DNA of 64,000 nt, taken from positions 17,561 to 81,560 of the forward strand of contig CAYXOL010000018.1 in assembly GCA_964467165.1 (NCBI GenBank), in the 5' to 3' direction. Positions 8,833 to 17,182 of the stretch are shown here, one piece after another; within the stretch, counting starts at the first letter, position 1; each line of letters begins with the position of its first letter. This stretch comes from Clostridium_AD sp964467165. Its GTDB lineage: Bacteria > Bacillota > Clostridia > Clostridiales > Clostridiaceae. Under the pieces are notes generated by a model. It was not told the DNA's origin and ran no database searches. It saw only the letters and a program-made list of their open reading frames with translations. A program made the position numbers and the translations under genes.

Positions 8833-9321
8833 ATGAACTTGAAGGGTATTATATACAAGAGAGCATCTATTGAAAATATTGATGTCATTTTAAATATAAT
8901 TGTAAGATGTATGAAAGGGCTCAATTACAGAGACTATACAGATGAACAATTTAATAAATATCTAAATACGTTTACGAAAGAATTGTTAAATAATATTATT
9001 TCAACAAGGAATTATTATGAAGCTTGATATAGGGGCAAAATTATAGCTGCAGGTGGAGTTAGCCGAGATTATAGCCAAGATAAGCAAAGCTATTTTACTG
9101 CAATATTTGTAAATCCAGATTTTCGAGGATTAGGTGCAGGTAAAGATTTTGTTTTATTTTTTAAGCAAGATGAATGTTGCCTTGATAGTAATCTTATAGA
9201 AATTCCATTGTCTAAAAGCTCACGTTGGTTTTATCATAAATTAGGATATGAATACCACACAAAACCACCAGTTTTTAATGAATACTATGGATCTACGCTT
9301 ATGTATAAGTATAGAAAATAA
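8833..9321 (+). pseudogene. GNAT acetyltransferase with one in-frame stop
   Basis: A single reading frame of 163 codons runs from ATG 8833 to TAA 9321 and is broken only by TGA at 9025-9027. After the stop it continues with GKIIAAGGVSRDYS and AIFVNPDFRGLGAG, the acetyl-CoA binding part, and RWFYHKLGYE. The TGA sits where a Trp codon (TGG) would fit. Either a recent nonsense mutation or, less likely, read-through. Confidence 0.8.
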
Positions 9322-9372
9322 GTGTAATTTGTATAAATTTCATTTATTATAAATTAAGGTGGTGCAAATATA

Positions 9373-10140
9373 TTGGAAAATCTACAACAACAAAGACACA
9401 TTATAAATAAAGACTCAGTTTCCCTTGAATCATATGAAGAAATGGCAGAATATTATTTTAAATATATTGATATAAAACCATTCAATGCATATTATGAAAG
9501 ACCTGCAACATTATCTTTACTTCCAAATGTAAAAGGAAAGAAAGTTTTAGACGCTGGCTGTGCAGCAGGGTGGTACACTAAATGGTTACTGGAAAATGAG
9601 GCAAGCGTAATAGCAATAGATTTTAGTCCTAACATGATAAAAATGACTACAGAGAGAGTCGGAGATAAGGCTGAAATTGTGAGGGCTGACTTAAATGAAC
9701 CACTAGACTTTATTAGGGATGACTCTATTGATGTTGTGTTATCATCTTTAACTCTTCACTACATTAAAAATTGGGATGTAGTAATGAGTGAATTTAATAG
9801 AATTCTAAAGAAGGATGGGCAACTTATTTTCTCAATTCATCATCCTTTTATGGACTTTACAGTTTTTAATAAAGAAAATTATTTTTCTACTGAGATTATA
9901 GATGATGAGTGGGAAACACATAAAGGTAAAATTAAAGTTCAATTCTACAGGAGACCTTTGAATAAGATAGTTTCTGAAGTTATAGAAAATGGATTTAGGA
10001 TAGATAAATTATTAGAACCTATGCCAATAGAACAATTTAGAATAGAACAGCCAAAGGTTTATGATAAACTAACTAAAGGACCTCAATTTTTATTCTTTAG
10101 AGCAATAAAAATTAGCACAGCTACAAAAACAAACCCATAA
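9373..10140 (+). CDS. class I SAM-dependent methyltransferase
   Basis: 255 residues with motif I VLDAGCAAGWYT (about 58-69), AIDFS at the end of strand 2, and VVLSSLTLHYI at motif IV. The first residues EEMAEYYFKYIDIKPFNAYYERP are typical of clostridial Methyltransf_11/25 proteins. It uses a TTG start about 10 bases after AAGGTGG. Acceptor unknown. Confidence 0.85.
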   Translation: MENLQQQRHIINKDSVSLESYEEMAEYYFKYIDIKPFNAYYERPATLSLLPNVKGKKVLDAGCAAGWYTKWLLENEASVIAIDFSPNMIKMTTERVGDKAEIVRADLNEPLDFIRDDSIDVVLSSLTLHYIKNWDVVMSEFNRILKKDGQLIFSIHHPFMDFTVFNKENYFSTEIIDDEWETHKGKIKVQFYRRPLNKIVSEVIENGFRIDKLLEPMPIEQFRIEQPKVYDKLTKGPQFLFFRAIKISTATKTNP

Positions 10141-10156
10141 TATTGTTATTTTATAA

Positions 10157-10188
10157 GCCAAACTAAAGATTTATGTTGGTTTAGCTAA
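10157..10188 (+). terminator. imperfect hairpin after the methyltransferase gene
   Basis: AGCCAAACTAA can pair with TTGGTTTAGCT across a short loop, with two G-T pairs. There is no strong T-run, so termination is uncertain. R2 copy 2 follows. Confidence 0.35.
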
Positions 10189-10195
10189 TATCAAA

Positions 10196-10231
10196 AACTT
10201 AACTATTATGACAACTTAGTATTATATAGAG
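10196..10231 (+). repeat. repeat R2, copy 2 (diverged)
   Basis: AACTTA, ATTATGACAACTTA and TATTATATAGAG match the R2 order seen at 7187 and 24746, with small gaps. It also recalls the R1 block TTATGACTTATAATC, so R1 and R2 may be related. Confidence 0.35.
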
Positions 10232-10260
10232 ACTCAAATGATTTATAGGGGGGGTAACTT

Positions 10261-10818
10261 ATGTATACATATGCACTTGTAGGCTATTTAGATTCTGAAA
10301 CAGAAACATGTTTCCAAAGGTTATGGAAAGATTTAAGCAAAAATAGAATTACACAATATGGTGTAGAGACAAAAGGCAAGAGACCGCATATTACCATTGC
10401 AGATTATGATAAATTAGATAAAGAAAAGTTTGTGGACTTACTCGATAAATTCTATATTAACAAAACAAAGATAGCAATATCTCTAAACATATTAGGTGCT
10501 TTTATTAACACTGGAACTTTATTTCTTGCTCCAACACCATCAACGAAGTTGCTTAATTTTCATAGTAGTCATCATGATTATTTTAAAGAATTCAATGAAA
10601 ATGAAAACTCATTTTATCTTCCTTGTAGGTGGACTCCACACTGTACAATCGCAAGTAGGTTAAGTGAAGATAATATGGTACAAGCATTTAAATATTGTAA
10701 AAGCAACCTAAATGAAATATATGGAAATTTAAATAAAATTGCACTAATAGAAATTAAACTTAATGACCAGGGCGTAGCAGTAGAGGATACAGTTATTTTT
10801 TCAAAGGAACTCAAATAA
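10261..10818 (+). CDS. 2H phosphoesterase (2'-5' RNA ligase superfamily)
   Basis: 185 residues with the two HxT motifs that define the family: RPHITIAD (His43, Thr45) and TPHCTIAS (His127, Thr129). 2H enzymes open cyclic phosphodiesters or join 2'-5' RNA ends; the bacterial role is often unknown. ATG follows a very G-rich GGGGGGG site at about 10249. Stands alone between relics. Confidence 0.85.
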   Translation: MYTYALVGYLDSETETCFQRLWKDLSKNRITQYGVETKGKRPHITIADYDKLDKEKFVDLLDKFYINKTKIAISLNILGAFINTGTLFLAPTPSTKLLNFHSSHHDYFKEFNENENSFYLPCRWTPHCTIASRLSEDNMVQAFKYCKSNLNEIYGNLNKIALIEIKLNDQGVAVEDTVIFSKELK

Positions 10819-10947
10819 TTTGTGATACAAATATTGAAATTCACTTTGCACGAGAAGATAGGAATAATCCTAGTATGATGATATTTTGGATTATAATGTA
10901 ATTTACAACAATGAGCAAATAATTTTGATATATATTCTATATTCAAT

Positions 10948-11028
10948 GATTACTTCAATAATGATATTTCTAAAAGTTTGGAGCCGTTGGAGGCATTAGA
11001 ACTTTTAAAAGAATATGATTGCAAGTAA
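10948..11028 (+). pseudogene. C-terminal relic of an unknown gene
   Basis: Twenty-six codons and a stop, reading DYFNND, then SLEPLEALELLKEYDCK, are open without a start. The composition is protein-like and the stretch ends cleanly at TAA. The parent family is not recognised. Confidence 0.35.
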
Positions 11029-11096
11029 GCATCGGAAGTAACACTATCTTGTAGAGACCAAAGTAGGATGAATTACTATTTAATTGGGGGATATTT

Positions 11097-11733
11097 ATGG
11101 AAACGAAGTAAGAGATTTTTATAATAAATATGGAATTAATGAATGGAATAGATTAGAAGAAAATACATACAGTAAAATTAACTTTCTACTACACATGCAT
11201 TTTATAGAGAAACATTTACATAAGGGAATGAGAATTCTTGACGCTGGCTGCGGGCAGGTAGATTTAGTATTGAATTTGCCAAAAGAGGATGCAATGTAAC
11301 TTTGTTTGATATCTCTGATGAACAACTTGAAATTGCTAAAGGAAAAACTAATGATGCAAAAGTTAATGAAAATATTGAAGGTATATTTCAGGGTGATAAA
11401 TATCCCGATTTTTTCAATAATCCGGAATATTGGCATATATATAAAGTTATGAAAACAGGCGATTTGCCTAAACATGAGAAAGTTAATCAACCTGCGAGGC
11501 ACTTTTTTGAGGCTGTAGAACTTAATAACTTAATCATGGAAAATGGGTTTGATAATATCATTTTAGGTGGAAGCCCCTGTTTTAGTTGTGGTAATCTTCA
11601 ATCAGTTGAGGAATTGTGGAAAGATGAAAAAGCATTTAATACAATATTACAAATTGAAATTGAAACATATACAAAACCTACAATGGTTGATAGCGGAGAA
11701 TTTTTACTTGCTAGAGGTATAAAAAACCAATAG
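11097..11733 (+). pseudogene. class I methyltransferase broken by frameshifts
   Basis: The first frame reads up to motif I (RILDAGCG) and then shifts; the continuation GRFSIEFAKRGCNVTLFDIS is found in another frame starting four bases later. A single-base loss inside the glycine-rich SAM loop explains this. The start is also off frame with the ATG at 11097 that follows TTGGGGGA. The region between strand 2 and the C-terminal third appears shortened, so motif IV is missing. A piece of a paralogue (FFE-VELNNL-MENGF) lies at 19334. Confidence 0.8.
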
Positions 11734-11774
11734 TTTACATTGTTCTTAATTTATATTGCACTGTTTAGTGAACC

Positions 11775-11800
11775 GCTCACCACCTAAGAGGTGGAAGCTT
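11775..11800. other. CCACCT/AGGTGG hairpin, possible insertion-sequence scar
   Basis: CCACCT (11780-11785) and AGGTGG (11789-11794) form a perfect stem with a three-base loop, followed by AAGCTTCTCGATCA. Short hairpins of this kind occur at ends of IS200/IS605 elements, but no transposase or tnpB is present nearby. Confidence 0.25.
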
Positions 11801-11972
11801 CTCGATCAATATCACTAATGTGACAAGTTTTCTCGAGCTGTTAAATTGTAAGATCTCTATTTACGAAATACTGTTACAAAGTGTGGTAAATTATGATAAT
11901 ATTACATAGAAACTTACGACGCAGTTGTAAAAAATGAAGCTGTGAAAATTATATTTTACAAGGGGGATAATT

Positions 11973-12431
11973 ATGATAGAATTACAAAAAATCACAGATG
12001 ATAATTTTGATGAGTGTATAAAATTAGAACCAAAAGAAGAACAAAAAAGTTATATTGCAAGTAATATAAGTAGTCTTGCTGAGGCGTATGTTGCTTTAAC
12101 AAATAATGAGTTTCCTATGCCCTATGCCGTTTATGACAATGATATGATGGTAGGCTTTATAATGTTATCATATGATGTGAATGATGATGAAAGTACTTAT
12201 TGGGTATGTAGATTAATGATTGATAAACGATATCAAGGCAATGGTTATGGTAAGGAAACTATGAAAAAGGCACTTGAATTGATTAAGACCTTCCCATACG
12301 GGAAGGCTTCGGCTGTTTCCCTTTCTTATGAACCAGAGAATCTGATAGCAAAGAAACTTTATGCATCTTTGGGTTTTATAGAAACAGGTAAGATTGCGTA
12401 TGGTGAATTGGTAGCAAAACTGGCTTTGTAG
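11973..12431 (+). CDS. GNAT acetyltransferase, spermidine/spermine type
   Basis: 152 residues of the BltD/PaiA-like GNAT group: AVYDNDMMVGFIML strands, then RLMIDKRYQGNGYGKETM with the acetyl-CoA loop QGNGYG, and LSYEPENLIAKKLYASLGF. Family members acetylate polyamines and related amines; the substrate here is inferred. Ribosome binding site AAGGGGGAT. A fragment of a relative lies at 5048-5213. Confidence 0.8.
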   Translation: MIELQKITDDNFDECIKLEPKEEQKSYIASNISSLAEAYVALTNNEFPMPYAVYDNDMMVGFIMLSYDVNDDESTYWVCRLMIDKRYQGNGYGKETMKKALELIKTFPYGKASAVSLSYEPENLIAKKLYASLGFIETGKIAYGELVAKLAL

Positions 12432-12520
12432 AACAGATAACCTTCAAATATTATGTACTGCTACAAGAGTAGAGAATATGAGAAAACTCAACCTAAAAAC
12501 TAAAAGTAGCCGTATAATTT

Positions 12521-12570
12521 TCTATGATTGTTTATCTATCTTAAAGCTACGGTAGATAAACAATCATAGA
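12521..12570. repeat. perfect 18-bp inverted repeat
   Basis: TCTATGATTGTTTATCTA (12521-12538) is the exact reverse complement of 12553-12570, with a 14-base spacer holding AAAGCTACGG. No T-run follows on the plus strand. It could be a bidirectional hairpin, a binding site, or a scar of a small inverted-repeat element. Confidence 0.8.
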
Positions 12571-12663
12571 ATAAAGTAAATCAATAACATCTTATAAAAA
12601 AGTAATAAGCAAGAAAAAATTTTATGATATATGTAGATAAATAGCAATTTGCGGAGGAATTCC

Positions 12664-13374
12664 ATGGTAAAAGTTAAAGTTATTGTCTTTGATTTATTTG
12701 ACACATTGCTTCATGATGTGAAATTTGATTTTGATTCGGGTTTATCTTATTTACACGAAAATATTTTATCAAAAGATACTGATAGAGTTGAATTTCTAGA
12801 TTATGCGGCTACATATTGGAAAGACCTTTATGATAAAAGAAGCGAGGGCAATTTAGAATTAGCATTTGAAGATGAACTTTTTGATTTTAAAAATAAATAT
12901 GGTTTTAAAGTGAATTATCCGCTAGAAGAGATTATATTAAATTGTGCATTTAAAATGAATACTACTAAATTGTTTAATGACACTATTTCTACCTTAGAGC
13001 AACTTAAATTATTAGGAATTCCAGTTTATCTGTTAAGTAATTCCATATTTAAGAAGAATGTAATGAAAAAATTCATTAATCAATATGATTTAGAAAAATA
13101 TTTTGTTAATATACATTTTAGCGCCGATTATAATATCAGGAAGCCACATAAAGATTTATTTAAAATTGTATTTCAAGATATTAAAAAGCATGATACTAGC
13201 ATCCAAATCAATCAAGTTTACTTCATTGGCGATAATTTTGAAGCTGATGTTCTTGGGGCCGAAAATTTTGGATTTACACCAATTTTTATAAATCGTAAAA
13301 ATGATACTGATATTAATACAAAGAATTTTATTGAAATTAAATCACTTAATGAATTATTAGAAATAATTGGATGA
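12664..13374 (+). CDS. HAD superfamily hydrolase, subfamily IA
   Basis: 236 residues with HAD motif I FDLFDTLL, motif II LLSNS, the Lys of motif III in RKPHKDLF, and motif IV FIGDNFEADVLGAENFG. The cap lies between motifs I and II as in subfamily IA. ATG 12664 follows GCGGAGG; an in-frame TTG at 12649 lies before that site. Likely a small phosphate-ester phosphatase with unknown substrate. Relics of two other HAD genes lie at 43483 and 51078. Confidence 0.85.
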   Translation: MVKVKVIVFDLFDTLLHDVKFDFDSGLSYLHENILSKDTDRVEFLDYAATYWKDLYDKRSEGNLELAFEDELFDFKNKYGFKVNYPLEEIILNCAFKMNTTKLFNDTISTLEQLKLLGIPVYLLSNSIFKKNVMKKFINQYDLEKYFVNIHFSADYNIRKPHKDLFKIVFQDIKKHDTSIQINQVYFIGDNFEADVLGAENFGFTPIFINRKNDTDINTKNFIEIKSLNELLEIIG

Positions 13375-13448
13375 TTTGAATTTTTTGTTAAGCTAATTCA
13401 CATTAGTAATCTATAATGAATTAAATAAAAAAGTTTGGGGGAATAAAT

Positions 13449-13925
13449 TTGGATATTATTTTTCAAAGGGCTAAATTAGAAGATGCAGAAAATTTACTTG
13501 AAATTCAAAAAAAGTCATTTCATGAGGCATTAGAACTTTATAAAGATTATGATACTAACCCCATGTTTGAGAAGATTGAAAAAATATCATATAAAATTCA
13601 AAACCATGATTATTTTAAAATTATTGCTGATGGAATAATTATTGGTGGAATAAATATTTATAAAAAAAATGATTTTCATTATTATATAAATAGGATATTT
13701 ATTCATCCCGATTTTGAGAATTTAGGAATAGGTAAAAAGGCAATGGAGTTTATTGAGAAGGAACCGGACTTTCAAGATGCCCATATTTGGACTTTAGAAA
13801 CTCCTCATAAAAGTTTTAAGAACCATTATTTTTATGAGAAACTTGGTTACATTAGAACTGGACAAGTAGAGGAAATAAATGAGAACTTGAAGTTAATTCA
13901 TTTTAAAAAGATCATAATGAAATAA
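13449..13925 (+). CDS. GNAT family N-acetyltransferase
   Basis: 158 residues with INRIFIHPDFENLGIGKKAMEFI, a standard GNAT acetyl-CoA loop, and NHYFYEKLGYIRTG near the C-terminus. TTG start preceded by TTTGGGGG. Single-gene unit, substrate unknown. Confidence 0.85.
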   Translation: MDIIFQRAKLEDAENLLEIQKKSFHEALELYKDYDTNPMFEKIEKISYKIQNHDYFKIIADGIIIGGINIYKKNDFHYYINRIFIHPDFENLGIGKKAMEFIEKEPDFQDAHIWTLETPHKSFKNHYFYEKLGYIRTGQVEEINENLKLIHFKKIIMK

Positions 13926-14071
13926 ATACTTTAATTCATATATTGCACAACAATTATTATGTAGTAATAGTATATTAAAAAATCATTACTATAATCGTCA
14001 GAAAAATTCACAATAATGTAAAGGATAAAGCATAATTATCTTAATGCTTTATCAATGGAGGTATTTTAAAA

Positions 14072-14953
14072 ATGCTAAATTACCGTAAATTTAATAAAGA
14101 AAGTGATTATAAGGTTATGCGCCATATTGTTCAGCAGAATTGTTTGCAAATAGGACATTTATATCCCCAGCTACACGTAGGAAATCTAGATTTTGACAGA
14201 TTCGCCTGCGAAGAAAGCCCAGATATATCATATAAGAAAAATTGGATTGTATCTTACAGTAACACCGAAATAGGTTTTATTACAATTGAGGAGGAATACT
14301 TTTTCCTCACAGTTCTTTCAGAGTTCAAACATCTTTCTCAGGATATAATGAATTATATAGAACATAATTGTTATACAACGGGAGCTACCATCACAACGGA
14401 AATTAATAGTGAAGACAGGCTGTTAACTAGTATTTTGGAAGAAAGAGGTTACGTCCAAATTGATGGTTTTGGTTATGCTGGCATGTGTGATTTATCTAAA
14501 ATTGCCACATGTTCGCCAATGCCAGCTGGATTTAAAATCCGTATATCGCAAAAGAGAGATGTAGCAAGACGTGTAGAACTATTTGCAATCCCTACTGGAG
14601 GAGTAGGAACAACCTCAGAAAGATATGAAAGAATGATGAATTCACCATCATATTGCGATGCAACTGATTTGGTAGTAGAAACGGATAATGCAAAGATAAT
14701 TGCTTACTGTACAATATGGGAGGACCCAGTCAGTAAAATAGCAATATTAGAACCGGTTGCCTGTGTGGAAGAATACCGTCGTAAGGGCATTATGAAAAGT
14801 ACACTGTTATATGGAATGAACATTTCTAAAAATCATGGAACTAAATATATATATGTTGGTACAGGAGGTAAAAACATTGCTTCCCAAGCTCTGTATAAGA
14901 GTGTTGGCTTTATAGAACGCGGAAAGTGGTGTGAATGGCAGAAGAATCTATAA
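14072..14953 (+). CDS. double-length GNAT acetyltransferase
   Basis: 293 residues, about twice a single GNAT domain. The C-terminal half carries the recognisable acetyl-CoA part (VACVEEYRRKGIMKSTLL, then GGKNIASQALYKSVGF). The N-terminal half looks like a degenerate GNAT fold without a clear acetyl-CoA loop, as in mycothiol-synthase-like tandem enzymes. ATG after GGAGG. Substrate unknown. Confidence 0.8.
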   Translation: MLNYRKFNKESDYKVMRHIVQQNCLQIGHLYPQLHVGNLDFDRFACEESPDISYKKNWIVSYSNTEIGFITIEEEYFFLTVLSEFKHLSQDIMNYIEHNCYTTGATITTEINSEDRLLTSILEERGYVQIDGFGYAGMCDLSKIATCSPMPAGFKIRISQKRDVARRVELFAIPTGGVGTTSERYERMMNSPSYCDATDLVVETDNAKIIAYCTIWEDPVSKIAILEPVACVEEYRRKGIMKSTLLYGMNISKNHGTKYIYVGTGGKNIASQALYKSVGFIERGKWCEWQKNL

Positions 14954-15081
14954 TTTTTCAAATGTAGTGCAACGGGCTTCAACTTACAAAACTGTACCCT
15001 TCATAATTCAAACTTGTACATTATTCAATCTCTCAATGTTCCCTCAGACTTATTATTTTGTGGGAATTTTAATTTATGAGG

Positions 15082-15115
15082 TGTCACAAAGTAGAAAGTT
15101 AAGTGTTATTTATAG
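15082..15115 (+). promoter_or_regulatory. possible ECF-type promoter before the sigma factor gene
   Basis: TGTCACA at 15082-15088 resembles the -35 box used by some ECF sigma factors, 43 bases upstream of the sigma gene start. The -10 part is unclear. If real it would fit autoregulation. Confidence 0.25.
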
Positions 15116-15130
15116 GAAAGGGGGCCGAGG

Positions 15131-15625
15131 ATGGAACAGGATGAATGGAAGAAAATATATCAGCTATATTTCAAACCGCTATACTTATATGCATTATCAT
15201 TGACACATAGCACACAGGATGCTGAAGACCTCCTACAGGAAACCTTTGTAAAAGCTTTTTTAAGCTATAAGAGCACTGGAAGTATAAAAACATGGCTTAT
15301 TATTGTTTTAAAGCATGAATTTCTTAATGTTTGTAGAAAACGAAAAAGAGAAGTATTAAATAGCGATACCGTTTATGAGGTACAAAATATACTGACAAAT
15401 CCAGATATAATCATATCAGATATTCTAAAAAAGGAAGAAAAACGTAGATTATTTAATTCAATTCAGAAATTGCCCAGCTTGCAGAAAGACATTCTTATTG
15501 AAAGTATTTATTTTGATCTTACGGATGCGGAAATGGCATCTACACATGGAATAACTCAGGCTTATGTTAGGAAGCTTCGATCAAGGGCAAAAAAGAAACT
15601 TATTGAGATTTTAAAGGAGGAATAA
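15131..15625 (+). CDS. ECF-type RNA polymerase sigma factor
   Basis: 164 residues: a sigma-70 region 2 (about 10-75, with TQDAEDLLQETFVKAF) and a region 4 helix-turn-helix (about 108-160, TDAEMASTHGITQAYVRKLRSRAKK). No region 1 or 3, so an ECF (group 4) factor. Its stop codon lies inside the ribosome binding stretch of the anti-sigma gene two bases downstream, so the two are co-translated. It would direct RNA polymerase to a stress regulon; targets unknown. Confidence 0.9.
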   Translation: MEQDEWKKIYQLYFKPLYLYALSLTHSTQDAEDLLQETFVKAFLSYKSTGSIKTWLIIVLKHEFLNVCRKRKREVLNSDTVYEVQNILTNPDIIISDILKKEEKRRLFNSIQKLPSLQKDILIESIYFDLTDAEMASTHGITQAYVRKLRSRAKKKLIEILKEE

Positions 15626-15627
15626 TC

Positions 15628-16620
15628 ATGAAAGATAATGACGATATTACCGAAGAAGAGTTGGATAAGGAGCTGCATGGTTTGATTGATGAGATGCCGG
15701 AAAATAGGGATTTAGCGTCTGATATAGAAAAAATCATAAATAAAAAGATAAGAAAAATAGTTTTTCGTACAACACTTGCTATTCTAGGCATACTTGCAGC
15801 AGTATTTTTGATGATCAGCCCATTAATGAATATGGCTTATACAAATCCTCAAAAGCTTAATAAAGAACCTGACCAAAAGGTGCTTTCTTCTCTCAGGTCA
15901 TATTTTGAGGTTATGTATCCATATAATGAGGTGGTTAGTCTTCAGATAGAAAACAAGGGCTTCTCTAGATATATGTTGAATATGCAGATAATAGATCGTA
16001 CGGGACTTATCATGATAGGCAGGCCAAATGTGAAAATTGAGATGTTCAAAGGAAACTGGAAGGTAAAAGAAGACATAAATAATATGGTTACGAAGTTACT
16101 GGGGCGATTTGAAGAAGTAGAAGAAGCATCAAAGATAAAAAAAGAACTAGAAAAATTGCCTGAATCAGCTATGATATATCTTTCCGTTGGAGAAATTAAT
16201 CCAAGACCTATAGCGGAAATCCGTAAGGAAAAAATAACACTGGATTGGCTACAAGTAAATCAGCCTAATTCAAAATTTCAAGGTGGCATCAGCATGAATT
16301 TAAATGGTTTATATAAGGATACTGATGACAGAAGAGGTATGACAGAAGAAGGACTAAAAAAAGTATATATTTCTAATCTTCACGAATTACTAAATACCGA
16401 GTATATATGGAAAGATTTGGAGTTGAGTAGTGGTAATGTGGTGTTTCCTAATTCTAAAGAGGTTCTTCAAAACTGTTTGAATGATGCTGAAAAAATTACT
16501 GTGCTTACTACAAAAAATTATTGTGTTTCAGGATCTAAAGATCAGATTATTGACTATTTGAAAAATACTAATATTAAATCTATTCATGTTGATAAAATTC
16601 GTTTAAGCAATCTTAATTAA
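15628..16620 (+). CDS. membrane anti-sigma factor
   Basis: 330 residues: a cytoplasmic N-terminus (1-45), one membrane segment (about 47-70, TLAILGILAAVFLMI), and a long outer domain ending with a region resembling Sigma_reg_C, as in YhdL-type regulators. Position directly behind an ECF sigma gene supports the role: it would hold the sigma factor at the membrane until a signal releases it. Ribosome binding site AAAGGAGG overlaps the end of the sigma gene. Confidence 0.8.
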   Translation: MKDNDDITEEELDKELHGLIDEMPENRDLASDIEKIINKKIRKIVFRTTLAILGILAAVFLMISPLMNMAYTNPQKLNKEPDQKVLSSLRSYFEVMYPYNEVVSLQIENKGFSRYMLNMQIIDRTGLIMIGRPNVKIEMFKGNWKVKEDINNMVTKLLGRFEEVEEASKIKKELEKLPESAMIYLSVGEINPRPIAEIRKEKITLDWLQVNQPNSKFQGGISMNLNGLYKDTDDRRGMTEEGLKKVYISNLHELLNTEYIWKDLELSSGNVVFPNSKEVLQNCLNDAEKITVLTTKNYCVSGSKDQIIDYLKNTNIKSIHVDKIRLSNLN

Positions 16621-16651
16621 AGCTGAGAATAGATTTTGTTTTATTTTCAAC

Positions 16652-16686
16652 ACAAGGCTCTGGGCATCCAGGGCTTTAGTTTTTGC
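16652..16686 (+). terminator. rho-independent terminator of the sigma/anti-sigma operon
   Basis: AGGCTCTGG pairs with CCAGGGCTT around a GCAT loop (two G-T pairs), followed by TAGTTTTT. It lies 34 bases after the anti-sigma stop codon. Confidence 0.8.
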
Positions 16687-16891
16687 TTAAACTAATGTAG
16701 AAAGATTAATTTTATAAAACGTATAATTCATTACATTTTTGCAATATTATAGTTTTATATTTTAAAATATAACATGATGTGGGGTATATGAGATATACTT
16801 ATTATAGGTATAGTGTTAAAATATGGTGAAGTATTAGAGGCGGATTACACTGAAGTTAATATTATTTATATTTGATAAATGGGGTGTTATT

Positions 16892-17119
16892 TTGAAATTA
16901 GTGTTTTTAATAGGAAATGCTGCTGTGGGTAAAATGACTGTTGGACAGGAGCTCGCTAAAATAACAGATTTGCGGTTATTCCACAATCATATGACTATTG
17001 AACCAATATTGGAGATATTCAAATTTTTTAATGGAAAAGTAATAACTGGTATGAGGGATATTATTTTTGATGAATTTGCTGATTCTAAACATTATGGGTT
17101 TATAGAAATGGCATATTAA
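16892..17119 (+). pseudogene. truncated P-loop ATPase/kinase
   Basis: 75 codons from a TTG start with a Walker A region GNAAVGKMT and RLFHNHMTIEP, as in shikimate-kinase-like small AAA proteins of about 180 residues. The C-terminal half, including the lid, is missing; the last residues (GFIEMAY) do not fit the family. Probably a 3'-truncated remnant. Confidence 0.65.
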
Positions 17120-17182
17120 TTAAAGTTTTAGTTTCATACTAATATAAGACATGCCTACTATAAAAAAGGAGAGGATAAAACT

